Part shown: positions 47,238-57,178 of the stretch, piece by piece | Numbering within the stretch: position 1 is the stretch's first letter | Layout: each line of letters begins with the position of its first letter | Notes under the pieces: model-generated | Told to the model about the DNA's origin: nothing | What the model saw: the letters and a program-made list of their open reading frames with translations, nothing else | The model's database searches: none | NCBI GenBank assembly: GCA_015143295.1 | Contig: CM026559.1 | Span: 22,644,826-22,708,825 of the forward strand | Direction: 5' to 3' | Origin: Tetracentron sinense | Lineage: Eukaryota > Streptophyta > Magnoliopsida > Trochodendrales > Trochodendraceae | Length of the DNA: 64,000 bases | Translations under genes and position numbers: made by a program

Positions 47238-47583
47238 GACTAAAGTCCTGAGAACAATAGCACCACATGAGTCTCACTCGAAACCACAGTTTATTTCCAT
47301 GTCACTTCACAATAATTCAATTTGTATTAGTTGTATAATACTAATATACATCACATCAAGTCATCAGAGTATTCATCACATTATACTTATACTTTAGTGT
47401 TCTAGCGTACCTAGGACCCGTACTTGGTTAAAGCAACCATTGTAGACTAAGACTAAAGTTTAGTCTTAAACTTGGAACCAGACTCGTTCCCGACTCACTT
47501 CCTTCCTAACTTGTTTCCTAACATATGCTCTTGTCAAGCCGTGGTATAAGATTCTAAGTGACCCTAGAGACCTAAAGCCTAAG

Positions 47584-47595
47584 CTTTGATACCAC
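47584..47595 (-). other. Primer-binding site of Gypsy E
   Basis: On the minus strand TGGTATCAAAGC lies four bases (GAAG) after the LTR end, a one-base variant of the initiator-Met tRNA match. Confidence 0.85.
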
Positions 47596-48339
47596 TTCTG
47601 TCGCGACCCAAAACCCACCCTAGGAGTTAGAGTGAACTTTGGACGACTAATCATGACTTGCTTGACAACCAACCTGCAAAACCCACAGAGCATATACCAT
47701 AGAGGACAATATAGCGGAACATAACTATAAAACACAGTGGAAGTCTAACCAAACCTCTATGAATATACATGCGCAAATCCAAGTTATACAAAAGTAACCA
47801 AAAGAAAGTGCGGACAGACCCGCCAAAATACATGAAAGTATATCTCTCATCTCACCCACAGCTATTCACTCAGAATCTACAACCACCTAATGGTAACCCT
47901 CTACGGGAGGTTCCTCCAAAGGCTCCTCGACGTACTCCTCCTCCACCCAAGGGCTCGGAGCACAGATATCAAACGGAGCAGCAGCTCCCTCAGAACCTGC
48001 CGACATAAGAAGTACGGCTGAGCATGGAATACTCAGCGGGTACTAAATACTAACCAATAGTCATAGCAAAACCATAGCAGTATAGGAAGCAGGAAGCATT
48101 TCACATATATAAAGCAGGAAACAATTCAAGCATATAAAGCAGGAATAATTTATATCATGACAATAAAGTAAAGGAGTACATAATCATGCTTGAATTCATA
48201 AAAGCCGATAAAAACCCTTGAAAACACCGTGCACTTGACTTGACTGAAAATACCATTTCCTTGCTTGAAAACTTGTCATGTTAGTCTTATCTTATCGTAT
48301 CATGCATGTCATGCCATGTCTTGCTTGCTTGGAAAGTAA

Positions 48340-48600
48340 ACTACTTGTGAGGGAAGGGAGACCCTTCTTCCTAAATGCCCATGCTTGTCATGCCATGTCA
48401 TGCTTGCTTGTATCATGCTTGGAAGAGTAAACTACTTGTGAGGGAAGGGAGACCCTTCTTCCTAAATGCTCATGTCATGTCCTTTCACTTGTGAGATGTT
48501 CTTGTGAGATGTACTTGCGAGGGAAGGGAGGCCCTTCTTATGTGATGTATGCACTTGTGAGGGAAGGGAGACCCTTCTTATGAAAATGCATGATTGTCTT
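48340..48600 (-). repeat. Tandem AAGGG-AGA-CCCTT hairpins in the LTR of E
   Basis: Four copies of GAGGGAAGGGAGACCCTTCT (or GGCCCTTCT) begin near 48350, 48438, 48519 and 48557. CTTGTGAG words precede each copy. They lie about 820-1080 bp downstream of the TATA box in element orientation, so they would be transcribed. Confidence 0.65.
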
Positions 48601-49488
48601 GTCCTTGCCAAAAGCGAGGTAAAACATATCGTACGATATGCCCCACCTCTAAATCCCATTCTTGAAAACCTCGGTAAAATCATGTCATGTATGCGTGCTC
48701 GTGAGGTCGTGTGCATACTTGCATTTAGAATTAAATATGGCATTTGAGTAATTCATAACGCATAACATCAATGATTTGGGCAATGCCATATTGATATCAT
48801 TTAGGGAAAGCGAACAATCACACTATCATAACCCTAGCAATTTCCATAAACCTTAAACATGCATTTTCTTAATTTATCATTCATTTTATTCACCTTGGCA
48901 TTTCATCAAACATGGTACATTCATTATTCATTAACCCTACAACATGCTTTTCTAGGTGGGTTATACTCACATCACACTTGTATGTTTATTATTTGTACAA
49001 TGCCCTTCCCCATTCATTCATTACATCATCCACACGGCATCCATTCGCCAACATCCCTCTCCATTTACCATACATACCACCCATCTCATAATATATATAT
49101 ATATGAAGGAAAACAAGAAGAAATAAGGAAAGGAGAGGCTATAACTAGGAGGGTAGTAAAAAGCACCGACCTTGATCAAGTGAGGAAGAAATCCCCCTTT
49201 CCAAAACGACCGTGAGTTGCTGCCCTAGCTTGAGGAGAGTGCCCCACACGAGCTTGAGCCGAGACTTGGAGAAAATAGACTTGAGGATGATCTAGGGTCT
49301 CAAACCCCTTTGATTTCTCTTCAAATGGAAACCCTAGGTTTAGGAAAACCTTCTCCTTTCTCTCTATCTCTCAAAAAACTCTAAGGGTTGAGAATGAGCC
49401 CTAAAGGCTCGGGCAATCCTATATAAGAAAGGGTATAACACCCGAATGCCGAAAATGCCCTTAGTGAAAATTCTGCAAAACGCGAGGG

Positions 49489-49672
49489 CCGAGCGATCGG
49501 TGTTAATGACCGATCGATCGGTTGCCTACCGATCGATCGGTTTCATAACCGAGCGATCGGTTGAAATTTCACTCTCTGGAAAATTTCCCCATAGAAAAAT
49601 CTCGACCAGTCGATAGCCTCCGAGCGATCGGTTTTGGACCGATCGATCGCTCCATGGACCGAGCGATCGGTG
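49489..49672 (-). promoter_or_regulatory. CCGATCGATCGG palindrome array in the U3 of E
   Basis: About seven copies, some degenerate (GAGCGATCGG), begin at 49491. The inner edge is about 64 bp upstream of the TATA box at 49419-49427 and the outer edge lies beside the conserved block. Confidence 0.65.
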
Positions 49673-49881
49673 GTCTGTAGGTCCAAACTGTTTTGCCCAT
49701 AACTTTTGACTCGTTCGTCCGATTTTGACGATTCAACTTGCGTTGGGTTCGTACTTCGAAAACGAACATTTCTGACGTTTCGGAATTTCCAATTTCTTCC
49801 TTATTTATTAATTGCATTACTTTAAAGGAAAAATGGCTACGAAGGGTCATGCATAAATGTGAAAAGGTCCGGGGCTCTACA

Positions 49882-50189
49882 ATTTCTAAAATAGTATTTT
49901 ATTTCAAGAATTCTGGCATGGACATGTCTTTTACAAGTTAATAAACATGTGCTTCTCCATATCCTTTCAGATTCAATTTTATATCACTTTCGAAAAGGTA
50001 AATTTGGGCTGAAAGAGAAGGTGAAATGGAGTTCTTACCAATACATCAGAAGTCCGGCTCCGTACTTCTGATGGCTTGATTGGCTGGAAATGAAGTTAGA
50101 GTCAAAGAGATTCGATCGGCGCATGATAGCATTTTCTGATTACTATGCACCATCAATCCACCCTCTCTTGATTAGTTCCCCGGAACTCG
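49882..50189 (+). other. Unassigned sequence between Gypsy E and Copia tail H
   Basis: No gene, LTR end or known motif is recognised. It may be further eroded sequence of H. Confidence 0.4.
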
Positions 50190-50654
50190 AGCCCAATGGC
50201 ACCTACTTAGCATCCAATCCCGTTTTACATGCGTGGACCAAACTCATAGAAATAGACTATCACTTTCTTTGGGAACTTTGGAAACGTGTGATGCATGGTG
50301 CTATACAAATTGTCTACATTCCAAGCATTGAGCATATTACTGATATTTTTACTACAGGTTTGAGGTTTGAGTACTGCTCATTTCAAGATGCTACGTGACA
50401 AGCGGACGGTCCAAGATTGTTCACCCATCAGTTTGAAGGGGGATGTTAAGCCTATTTGAGTTTCCCAGTTAAACAATATAGCCTGGATATGCTTGGCATA
50501 GCTATCCTTCTCACCTTATCTTGTCTATAGCTGTAATTGAGACGTGAGAGGAAATCTTTCCTCTAATATTGCCAATTTTTATATTCTCTGTAGCTATGAT
50601 TGAGAGAAAATTTGACCACATATTGTAACCGATTGTATTATCTCTATAATTACA
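50190..50654 (+). mobile_element. Copia tail H: RNase H end, polypurine tract and short LTR
   Basis: The residues YLASNPVLHAWTK, IEIDYHF, YIPSIEHITDIF are the C-terminal end of Copia RNase H. The purine run GAAGGGGGA precedes TGTTAAGCC at 50444, which opens a probable LTR of about 210 bp ending near ATAATTACA (50654). The short LTR and the motif spelling suggest an Ale-like lineage. It is old and broken, and its 5' part is not found. Confidence 0.7.
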
Positions 50655-50656
50655 CA

Positions 50657-50956
50657 CTAGCAGAGACCCCGTGTGATGCACGGGTATTAATTTAAGAAAA
50701 TTTAAAATTAAATAATATTATCTATTTATTTAAATATTAAGTAATATATTTTAATAATATTTAATAAATTTTATTTCTAATAATATATATTTTTTTATTA
50801 ATAAACATTATTATTTGTATTAATTAATTGACTTTATAATAATAATTTATTATTAATTTAATAACATTTAATAAAAAATCATGAATTTCTTAGTATTAAA
50901 CTTAAATTAATACACCCAAGAGTTGGAGATAAGAGAGAACTCTACAATAGTAGAGA
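50657..50956 (-). mobile_element. Helitron-like element 1, non-autonomous
   Basis: On the minus strand its 3' end has the stem CCCGTG-CATCA-CACGGG followed by GTCTCTG-CTAG and then T, the layout of plant Helitron 3' ends. The interior is AT-rich. The 5' end is probably the TCTCTACTATTGTAGAG at 50956, but the same words recur in a tandem copy at 51036, so this boundary is uncertain. No replicase is present. Confidence 0.55.
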
Positions 50957-51078
50957 TAGAGAGGTCTCTAGGACGAGATAGTGGATCCCAAACCTACAAG
51001 AGATGGAGATAAGAGAGGACTCTACAATAGTAGAGATAGAGAGGGCTCTAGGATGAGATAGTGGGTCCCAAACCTAAA
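50919..51078. repeat. 80-bp tandem duplication
   Basis: Two adjacent copies (50919-50998 and 50999-51078) begin AGAG(T/A)TGGAGATAAGAGAG and end GGTCCCAAACCTA or similar, with about seven differences. Each holds CTCTACAATAGTAGAG, a perfect inverted repeat. Confidence 0.8.
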
Positions 51079-51231
51079 CAGTGGGGATTAAAGAGAAAAT
51101 CAACATGTTATCTCTAAAATAGAAGTTATAAGATTGAAGAGATTGGGTTTTGGAGAGTAGAGAGAAGTCTTATTTCTTTATATTGTAGTATTGATATAGA
51201 TATGTTCAACCCCCCTTTACCCTTATACACA

Positions 51232-51850
51232 CTAGCAGAAAGCACGTGTGTTGCACATGTGTACAGTCTGATGCACGAGAGAGAGAGGGGTGGGGGAGAG
51301 CGACTAGGGAACCCTAGAGGTGAGTGAATTTTAACCACAGTTAAAAGTGTCAAAAGGGACACGTGTTAACCTGTGGGTGCAATTGATGAGAAAGGGGAAG
51401 TTTGAGGTGGGTGAATTTTAACAACAGTTAAGGAGTGTCAAAAGGTGTAGATGAGAAAATGGTAGTTTTGGAATTAAGTAAAACATTAAATCAAGGTTTT
51501 GTCTTAAGGGTAGTTTGAGAATTTAGAACTTTAAATAGATTGTAGATGAGAAAAGGGTAGTTTGGAAATTTATCAAAAACCAGGCTACAGTTTGAGAAAG
51601 GGATAGTTTGGTAGATTGTAGATGAGAAAGGGGTAATTTGGAACTTAAGTAAAACATTAAATGAAGGAAGATTTGTAAGGTTTGTATATAAGGGTAGTTT
51701 GGGAATTGAAAAAAATTAGGCTACAGGGGTAGTTTTGGAATTTCCATCATTAGGGGCAGCCCTCCAATTCTCACTTTAAGAGGTTTAAAAAGTAAATTCA
51801 ATCAACGCCTCAACCCTCCAATTCTCATTATAGTAGTTGAGAAGTAGAGA
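51232..51850 (-). mobile_element. Helitron-like element 2, non-autonomous (619 bp)
   Basis: On the minus strand it begins TCTCTACTTC after an A and ends CTAG before a T, with a near-palindromic stem (CACGTG/CACATG) just before the end. This is insertion between A and T without target duplication, the Helitron hallmark. Words near its 5' end (GGCGTTGATTGA) recur in element 3. It has no coding capacity; the interior is simple sequence with GGGTAGTTTGG words. Confidence 0.65.
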
Positions 51851-52139
51851 TAAGGGGGATTTTATTTACCTACAATTGTCTTTCCCGTACAGTATTTATA
51901 AATGGATTACAAATGGTTACAATGATAAACATGAACAAATAATGATAAACATGAACTTAAGTTTGAAAACATGATAAGGATAAGTATGATTTAGGTTTAT
52001 AGCGTTTTATAAGTGCTGGGTTACATAGGCTGCTTTGCTTGTAAGGGTTGAAGGCGATTGTTGTAATTGAGGAGCGCATGAAACTAGAGAGGTTTATCTA
52101 TCTTTTCTCCACACGCCAGTTTCCCCAACTTATGTACGC
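51851..52139. other. Intergenic, nothing recognised
   Basis: AT-rich sequence with a local repeat of ATGATAAACATGAAC (about 51920-51957). No gene is seen. Confidence 0.5.
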
Positions 52140-52290
52140 TTCCAAATCCGAAAAGTTTAAATCAATTATTAAACTGTTACGATTAGAACTGATGTGGCAT
52201 TAGAAAAGACAAAAAAAGCTGAGCTAAATCTTAGCCCTTAATGATTAGTTATAGATGGTTAGGATTAGAGAGTATATTTCGCAGTACTCA
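52140..52290. repeat. MITE-like repeat, copy 1
   Basis: Shares about 150 bp with 57230-57365, for example GATGTGGCATTAGAAAA and AGAGTATATTTCGCAGTACTC. Terminal inverted repeats are worn here and are better seen in copy 2. Confidence 0.55.
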
Positions 52291-52799
52291 TAGACAGACT
52301 CCTTTGTTGAGTAGTCTCCCAACCGCCAGATCACCTAAGAAGAACTTCTACCAACGACTAGGAGTTCCCAAAAGGTTTTGATTCTTGGACCTCCCTCTAA
52401 TGAGGGCACTTCACCATCCTAGCTAGAGTAGCGTGTGCAAGGTGCTGTGGTTTGATGTAAATATGCTATGTACAATATTCACTATAACATCAAAAATGAT
52501 TACAGTATATTTGATTGGCGTGGTGCCTTTACCAAACACATTTGGGAAATAATGCAACAACCAGCATTGTGCTCTTCCTTATTCGTACCTGTGAGTTTCT
52601 TCTAGTTATAACATTTAGAAGCTATTTTTTTAAGCCAGAAATGAATGTACATATGTAGAGAAAGAGAGACCTTTGACTAAAAAATCCAGGAAAAAAATGA
52701 TTAGTGATGACAAGCCATAGACATATAAATGAGATCAATAAACACACCTCCAATTCATTGCATTAACAACACTGATGATTTAGGAAAACAAACACTGCA
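52291..52799. other. Region downstream of the neprosin gene
   Basis: No ORF or repeat is recognised. The part next to 52800 should hold the 3' untranslated region of the minus-strand gene; no strong AATAAA signal is seen. Confidence 0.4.
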
Positions 52800-54976
52800 T
52801 CAGTTTCCACAATTCGTGCCTCCAGGTCCTCCAAAAAAGAAGTAATAATCTAAAACCTTCAACTTTTTTACCTCATCAGCATCATAGCAATCAGGGTTAT
52901 CAATTTTTCTCCTACTTAGTAAATCTTCGCTAGGATCTTCAAGTTCAGAATTATATATGACTTGCAGTCCATTAAAGAAGCACGCCTTGTTTGCTCCTTC
53001 GGATGGAAACCGGCCGCTGCCCATTGGTGGGCTAGCTTCCCCCGATGGAGAATACACTTCTGCACCCCATTTTACATAAAAAGCATAGGCAGATAAATCA
53101 GTGAATAAAGACTTGGGCCAGTAACCAATGTGGATGTTATCTTCTGTAAACGACAACCACCAATTCCCGGTTGATGAATCCTGCCATCCAATGTAGTAGA
53201 CAAGAAAATTAAAGTCCGTCTTGTTAAATATAAAGATCATATGAATTGTACTCTCAATTTGGTTTATTGCCTTGTTTGTTTGTGCCATATTCTTAAGTTC
53301 TATTGGTTATTCCTCATATTGCTACACTTCTATACACCACCATGGGTCTAATGTCATAGTCGAACTCTACTTTCCTTGCCTTACAAGATCAATTTCTCAC
53401 CAAATTAGGGACTTGGGTTATCCTAAAATGGCTCAAATAGACAAAGAAAAAGAACAAGTTTAAGAATTCCGAATAGATATGTAAATGAAGGTGATATTGG
53501 TTACCTTATATATAACTACTTTTGTATTGTATTGGGCGCCATCAATGACAGACGTATTATCGAAAGCAAGACCAAGAGCCATATCAGTGCTAACTTGTAC
53601 AAAGCCTGGGCAACGAGTGTCAAAGCATCCTGTCTTTTGATAACCATCTACCTATTGTACATAAAACAAGAAAATATATTACAACAAATATCCATAAATA
53701 GAGACACCAAGATTGTTGAGATAGCAATATGAATATTGGGAAGTAAGAGGTTGTCACGACACTTACAGTCCAATATGTAAATAATCGGGTTCGATTATCT
53801 CCATGTAAATCGTGATTTACCTGTAAAATTCACCAACGATTGAAATTTCTTAAATATTCACAAGTAGAGAGATCTATATATAAAGATGACAAAATATTAA
53901 AATGTCATACTGTCCATCCAACTTGTATAGAATTAAGATTATTCCCATCTCCATTTTCTATCCACATTACAGCATTACTGAATTGGCCCTTTGAGACTGC
54001 TGGATTGTATACCGCTATCCATGCTCCAGCACCATGGTAAGGCACCCTGTTTACGTAATTTTTTACAAACTGTGCATGCCACAAAAGATTATTGATCAAC
54101 AACGTTTAATTTACATACTAAATCATCACAAAATAATTTCATTTCTATGCATGATTTTAATTACAAACAGGTTAACCAAAATAGTTGTTTGCAAAATAAG
54201 CTAAACCCGACAGCTTACGAGCTAATTAAAACCCAAATCATGAAAACAACAAATAAAACATAGAATGTAAGATTAAAATAAATTGAAAAAGGAGCATTTC
54301 CCATTGGAAAATCACTTACATGATGACCAGGAGAACTATCGGTGAGTGGTTGAAAATCTGACGGATTTTGTTTGACCCTAATGAGATCTTCCTTTCGAGT
54401 CCTTCGGATAGGAACTGAACCTGGTGGACACCCATTCTTGAGCCCTATCTCAGAAGGCATAACATTTGAAGGCTGTTCTACTGATGATGATGAAGCTTTA
54501 TCGAATAGGCCTTTTGGAAAAGAAGTAGGTCTCATCTGTATAACAATTAATATCCATAAATGGAGACACCAAGAATGTTGAATTAATATTTTTTTTTTAA
54601 ATGGAGAAATGGAAAGGAAAGTAGACCTGAATTTTATGATTCTTGAGCAAAGGATGATCGAAAGCAGGTTGCTTGTTGATATCCACACAGTCATAGATAT
54701 CTCCGTAATGAGTCTGTAGAAAACATATATAAACCTTCATGTTTCTTCATTCTAATGATTGAGGTAGAACTATGGGAAGTTACAGCATTATATGGTTACC
54801 TTGATGACCTTGATGGCAGGCTTGTTTATAAACTTGAGTTGTCTCTCCAACTCCGCATCTTCTTCTTCTGATATATTTGTATCTCCTTCCACTGCAATAT
54901 TGCTGCTCCAAGCAAAAGAAATGGCAAAAACAAGTAGTATCGACTCTTTCATTTTCAAACTCACTCTAAGAGCCAT
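52800..54976 (-). CDS. Neprosin-domain (DUF239) secreted protein, 7 exons, 406 residues
   Basis: Exons 54976-54800, 54713-54627, 54535-54320, 54069-53911, 53820-53767, 53651-53505 and 53180-52800 join in frame. All six introns are GT-AG and phase 0 (86-324 bp). The product has a signal peptide (MALRVSLKMKESILLVFAIS), an activation-peptide region (Neprosin_AP/DUF4409, about residues 40-155, with YDCVDINKQPAFDHPLLKNH and NGCPPGSVPIRR), then the neprosin domain (YHGAGAWIAVYNP, TGCFDTRCPGFVQV, GNWWLSF, WGAEVYSPSG) and the end GGPGGTNCG. Neprosin is a secreted glutamic endopeptidase. Of its two catalytic glutamates, the second is kept (E321 in WGAEVY), while the first is glutamine (Q209 in SIQVGW), so activity is doubtful. 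The start at 54976 gives the best signal peptide; an ATG at 54997 is in frame. Length is usual for the family and no break is seen. Confidence 0.93.
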
Positions 54977-55005
54977 TGTCAATTGATTCAAGTACAAAGA
55001 GGTAG

Positions 55006-55013
55006 CTATTTAT
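55006..55013 (-). promoter_or_regulatory. Probable TATA box of the neprosin gene
   Basis: On the minus strand ATAAATAG lies 30 bp upstream of the ATG. This is close, which implies a very short 5' untranslated region. The assignment is by position only. Confidence 0.4.
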
Positions 55014-55234
55014 CCAAAAAGATTTGTGTTGTCAAGAAAGACTGGTGTTGATAATTTATAATTTCTCTTATAAAGGAAACATTATGATAACTAATTTGGA
55101 AAATATCTAAGCAGAGGACAATCTCAAGGAAATGCCAACTAATATAATAAAAAACTTCCTTTTTAAATTAGTATTTTTATTTATTGTTAGCCAAATTAAC
55201 TAATGAAAATATATGAGAGAATCTCTCATTTATT

Positions 55235-55450
55235 AACCCCAAAGGGGTGGACCAGTGGTTCCTAGGCCTTTCCCCAAGTGAGAAGTCCTGAATTCCATTT
55301 CTCACTCTCTCACTCCCCCTTTGGGGCTAGCCCCGTATGGGTTTACCCGGATTTACCTGGTGTGACGGGTTGTAGGCTCACGTCGCACCCTCGGGGATTA
55401 GTCATAACCCAAAGGGTTGGGGACACATCGAGTTCCAAAAAAAAAAAAAA
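55235..55450 (+). mobile_element. tRNA-derived SINE with poly(A) tail
   Basis: The head has box A-like GTGGACCAGTGGTTCC and box B-like AGTCCTGAATTCC, as in plant tRNA-derived SINEs. The tail is a run of about 14 A (near 55437-55450). The element is flanked by near-identical target duplications (55220-55234 aatctctcatttatt and 55451-55463 aatctcatttatt). It sits about 220 bp upstream of the probable TATA box of the neprosin gene. Confidence 0.85.
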
Positions 55451-55463
55451 AATCTCATTTATT

Positions 55464-56699
55464 CAGATAATAGCGCTCTGTATAAACGTATGAGATTGAT
55501 TGATCGTCTTAAGCGTTGCATGGGTCCATCTAAGGATCTTTGCCTTGATGGCTCGCACTAAAGGAGAGTTTCTCAATCCTATGGGAGATAGGATCACACC
55601 CAATTGCAATTGCATGTGGCTGAAGTTGATGGGCAAATAAGATTTTTAAAAAAAATTGAATTTGCACTCATTTTCTCTAATCCAATCAACAACAGACACA
55701 AATGCATTTGCATTGGATTTAATGAAATTGCTGTGATCCTATCTCGTTTCGGAACTATGATGGCATAAGCAATACATTTGGGATCGCAAGACCAAAACGT
55801 CTTGCTCTCCGTGGGTTTTTGACTTGTGGTGATAAAAAGGGAGAAGATGTCAAATGGAGAGAAGTAAACAAAAAAGAAAAAAAAACATGGGAGAAAATGA
55901 AATGATATCTCCCTCTTTTATCGCCACATATTGGATGCTGAACCTACGCAAGATGGTTTTGGTCTTTTGAGAGCAAAGACCAAATCCGGTTCCTAGATTT
56001 TCTATGGAAAATACTTAACGTACGTGGTTTCCATTTGTAACGAAATGGCCCGTCGTCATTTGTCATGCCCTAATTTTAAATACTCATCATCTATGCAACT
56101 ATGGTTAAGATTTACTCACCTCTAAGATTAAGCAATCCAACCTTGGTTTTTCAAAAAAAATAACCAAAATCTTAACTCTAATTTAATTAAGTTTGATCAG
56201 GGTTAAAGGGTGTTTAAAGGGACACAAGGAGACAGGGTAAGATAAGAAGCGAGCTCCACTAATCACTGCTAATTTTATATTTTCTATATTTTTAGTAAAT
56301 GATTTTCTATTTTTTTTTAGAGTAACACAATTATACTCAACACACATCCAAACACACGCAAACCCATGCCACAATACGATTGCATCCACATACCCTCTCT
56401 GATGTGGGGCTTTATGGGCTCACAAGCTTAGAAGTACTCCACCAATGTGGGATAAATCCATTCAATTTTTTTTTTGTTAACACAGTAAACATACACACTA
56501 TACTGAAATTTTTTTTTTTTTGGTTAACACGATACTCAACACACACAACCATGCCTTAAGGTCATTGAAATTTCCCACTTGTCTCGTTTCAAAATTCATA
56601 TGGCCGAAGAGCAATGCTAATGTCTTATTTGGAAAGATTGCTTTAAAAATAAATTATAAGCATACTCGTTTTCATTTTCTTACCCTTTTACATATATAG
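55464..56699. other. Intergenic, no gene; scattered repeat debris
   Basis: A perfect inverted repeat TTTGGTCTTT/AAAGACCAAA lies near 55957-55984. Around 56300-56550 there are T-runs followed by related words (AACACGATACTCAACACAC, TAACACAATTATACTCAACA), which look like the reversed tails of two retroposon copies. No coding region is supported. Confidence 0.5.
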
Positions 56700-57067
56700 T
56701 AGGCTGCACGTACGATGCACAAGAGAGAGGAAATGGGGGAGAGTGGAAAGAGAGATCCTAGTGAGACCCATGTGATGCACGTGTGTTAGAAGGGAGACGT
56801 TGGAAAGAAAAAATGTGTTTGAAAAGTAGTTGCGCCGCGATTGAAAACATAGAGAATTGCACAATGGGAAAGAAAAAATAGGAGTAGATAATTGAGGGAA
56901 TCAGCCATAAGTTGATTGAATATAATAGATTTAAAATAACTTTAATACCCTTAAATATCTATTCACTAAATAGTAATAAGATAATATAATATTTAATTTT
57001 TTTTTATCATAATAAAAAAGTCAATCAACGCCTTCTACCTCTCATTCTCTCATTATAATAGTAAAGA
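56700..57067 (-). mobile_element. Helitron-like element 3, non-autonomous
   Basis: On the minus strand it begins TCTTTACTATTATAATGAG after an A at 57067, with GGCGTTGATTGAC as in element 2. Two possible 3' ends exist: a CTAG after a GTGCATCACATGGG stem at 56758, and a worn one near 56703. The 3' boundary is therefore uncertain. Confidence 0.5.
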
Positions 57068-57178
57068 TAATAAAAACAAAAGAAATGCTAGCTCAAAGGC
57101 GGCTTCTAAACTCCGACTGATGTAACAACATGTGTCACTACTTGTCTTTTTTACCACTTTTCCTTGTGAATTGGTCTG

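Larger units (their letters stand above)
42218..49881 (-). mobile_element. Gypsy element E, Tekay/Del-like, lacking most of one LTR
   Basis: On the minus strand it has a full 5' LTR (47599-49881), primer site, gag, protease, reverse transcriptase, RNase H, integrase, polypurine tract and only about 230 bp of the 3' LTR (42218-42446). The reverse transcriptase and gag sequences resemble the chromodomain-bearing Tekay/Del group. Its coding parts are the best preserved in the window, with few breaks. The missing end means no target duplication can be checked. Confidence 0.9.
47599..49881 (-). repeat. 5' LTR of Gypsy E (2283 bp)
   Basis: On the plus strand it runs from TGTCGCGACCC to GGGGCTCTACA. 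In element orientation it has the conserved block (49699-49746), a CCGATCGATCGG array (49489-49672), a TATA box (CTTATATAG, 49419-49427) and a repeat of GGGAAGGGAGACCCTTC hairpins (48340-48600). Confidence 0.9.

Noticed and set aside
46834-47397. 187-residue plus-strand ORF
   Set aside because: Antisense shadow of the gag of Gypsy E.
53181-53288. Upstream extension of the last neprosin ORF
   Set aside because: This part is intron. The acceptor at 53181-53182 (CAG before GATTCATC) gives the family-typical junction into the segment DSSTGNWWL.
54977-54997. In-frame upstream ATG of the neprosin gene
   Set aside because: It would add MYLNQLT before a good signal peptide and overlap the short 5' untranslated region; the ATG at 54976 fits family starts better. 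It cannot be excluded without transcripts.
55235-55310. Possible tRNA gene
   Set aside because: Box A- and box B-like words belong to a SINE head. No cloverleaf can be drawn, and a poly(A) tail and target duplications follow.
55278-55493. 71-residue plus-strand ORF
   Set aside because: It runs through the SINE and its poly(A) tail.
55464-56390. Search for exons of a second host gene
   Set aside because: No frame with plant-like coding sequence, splice pattern or known domain was found.
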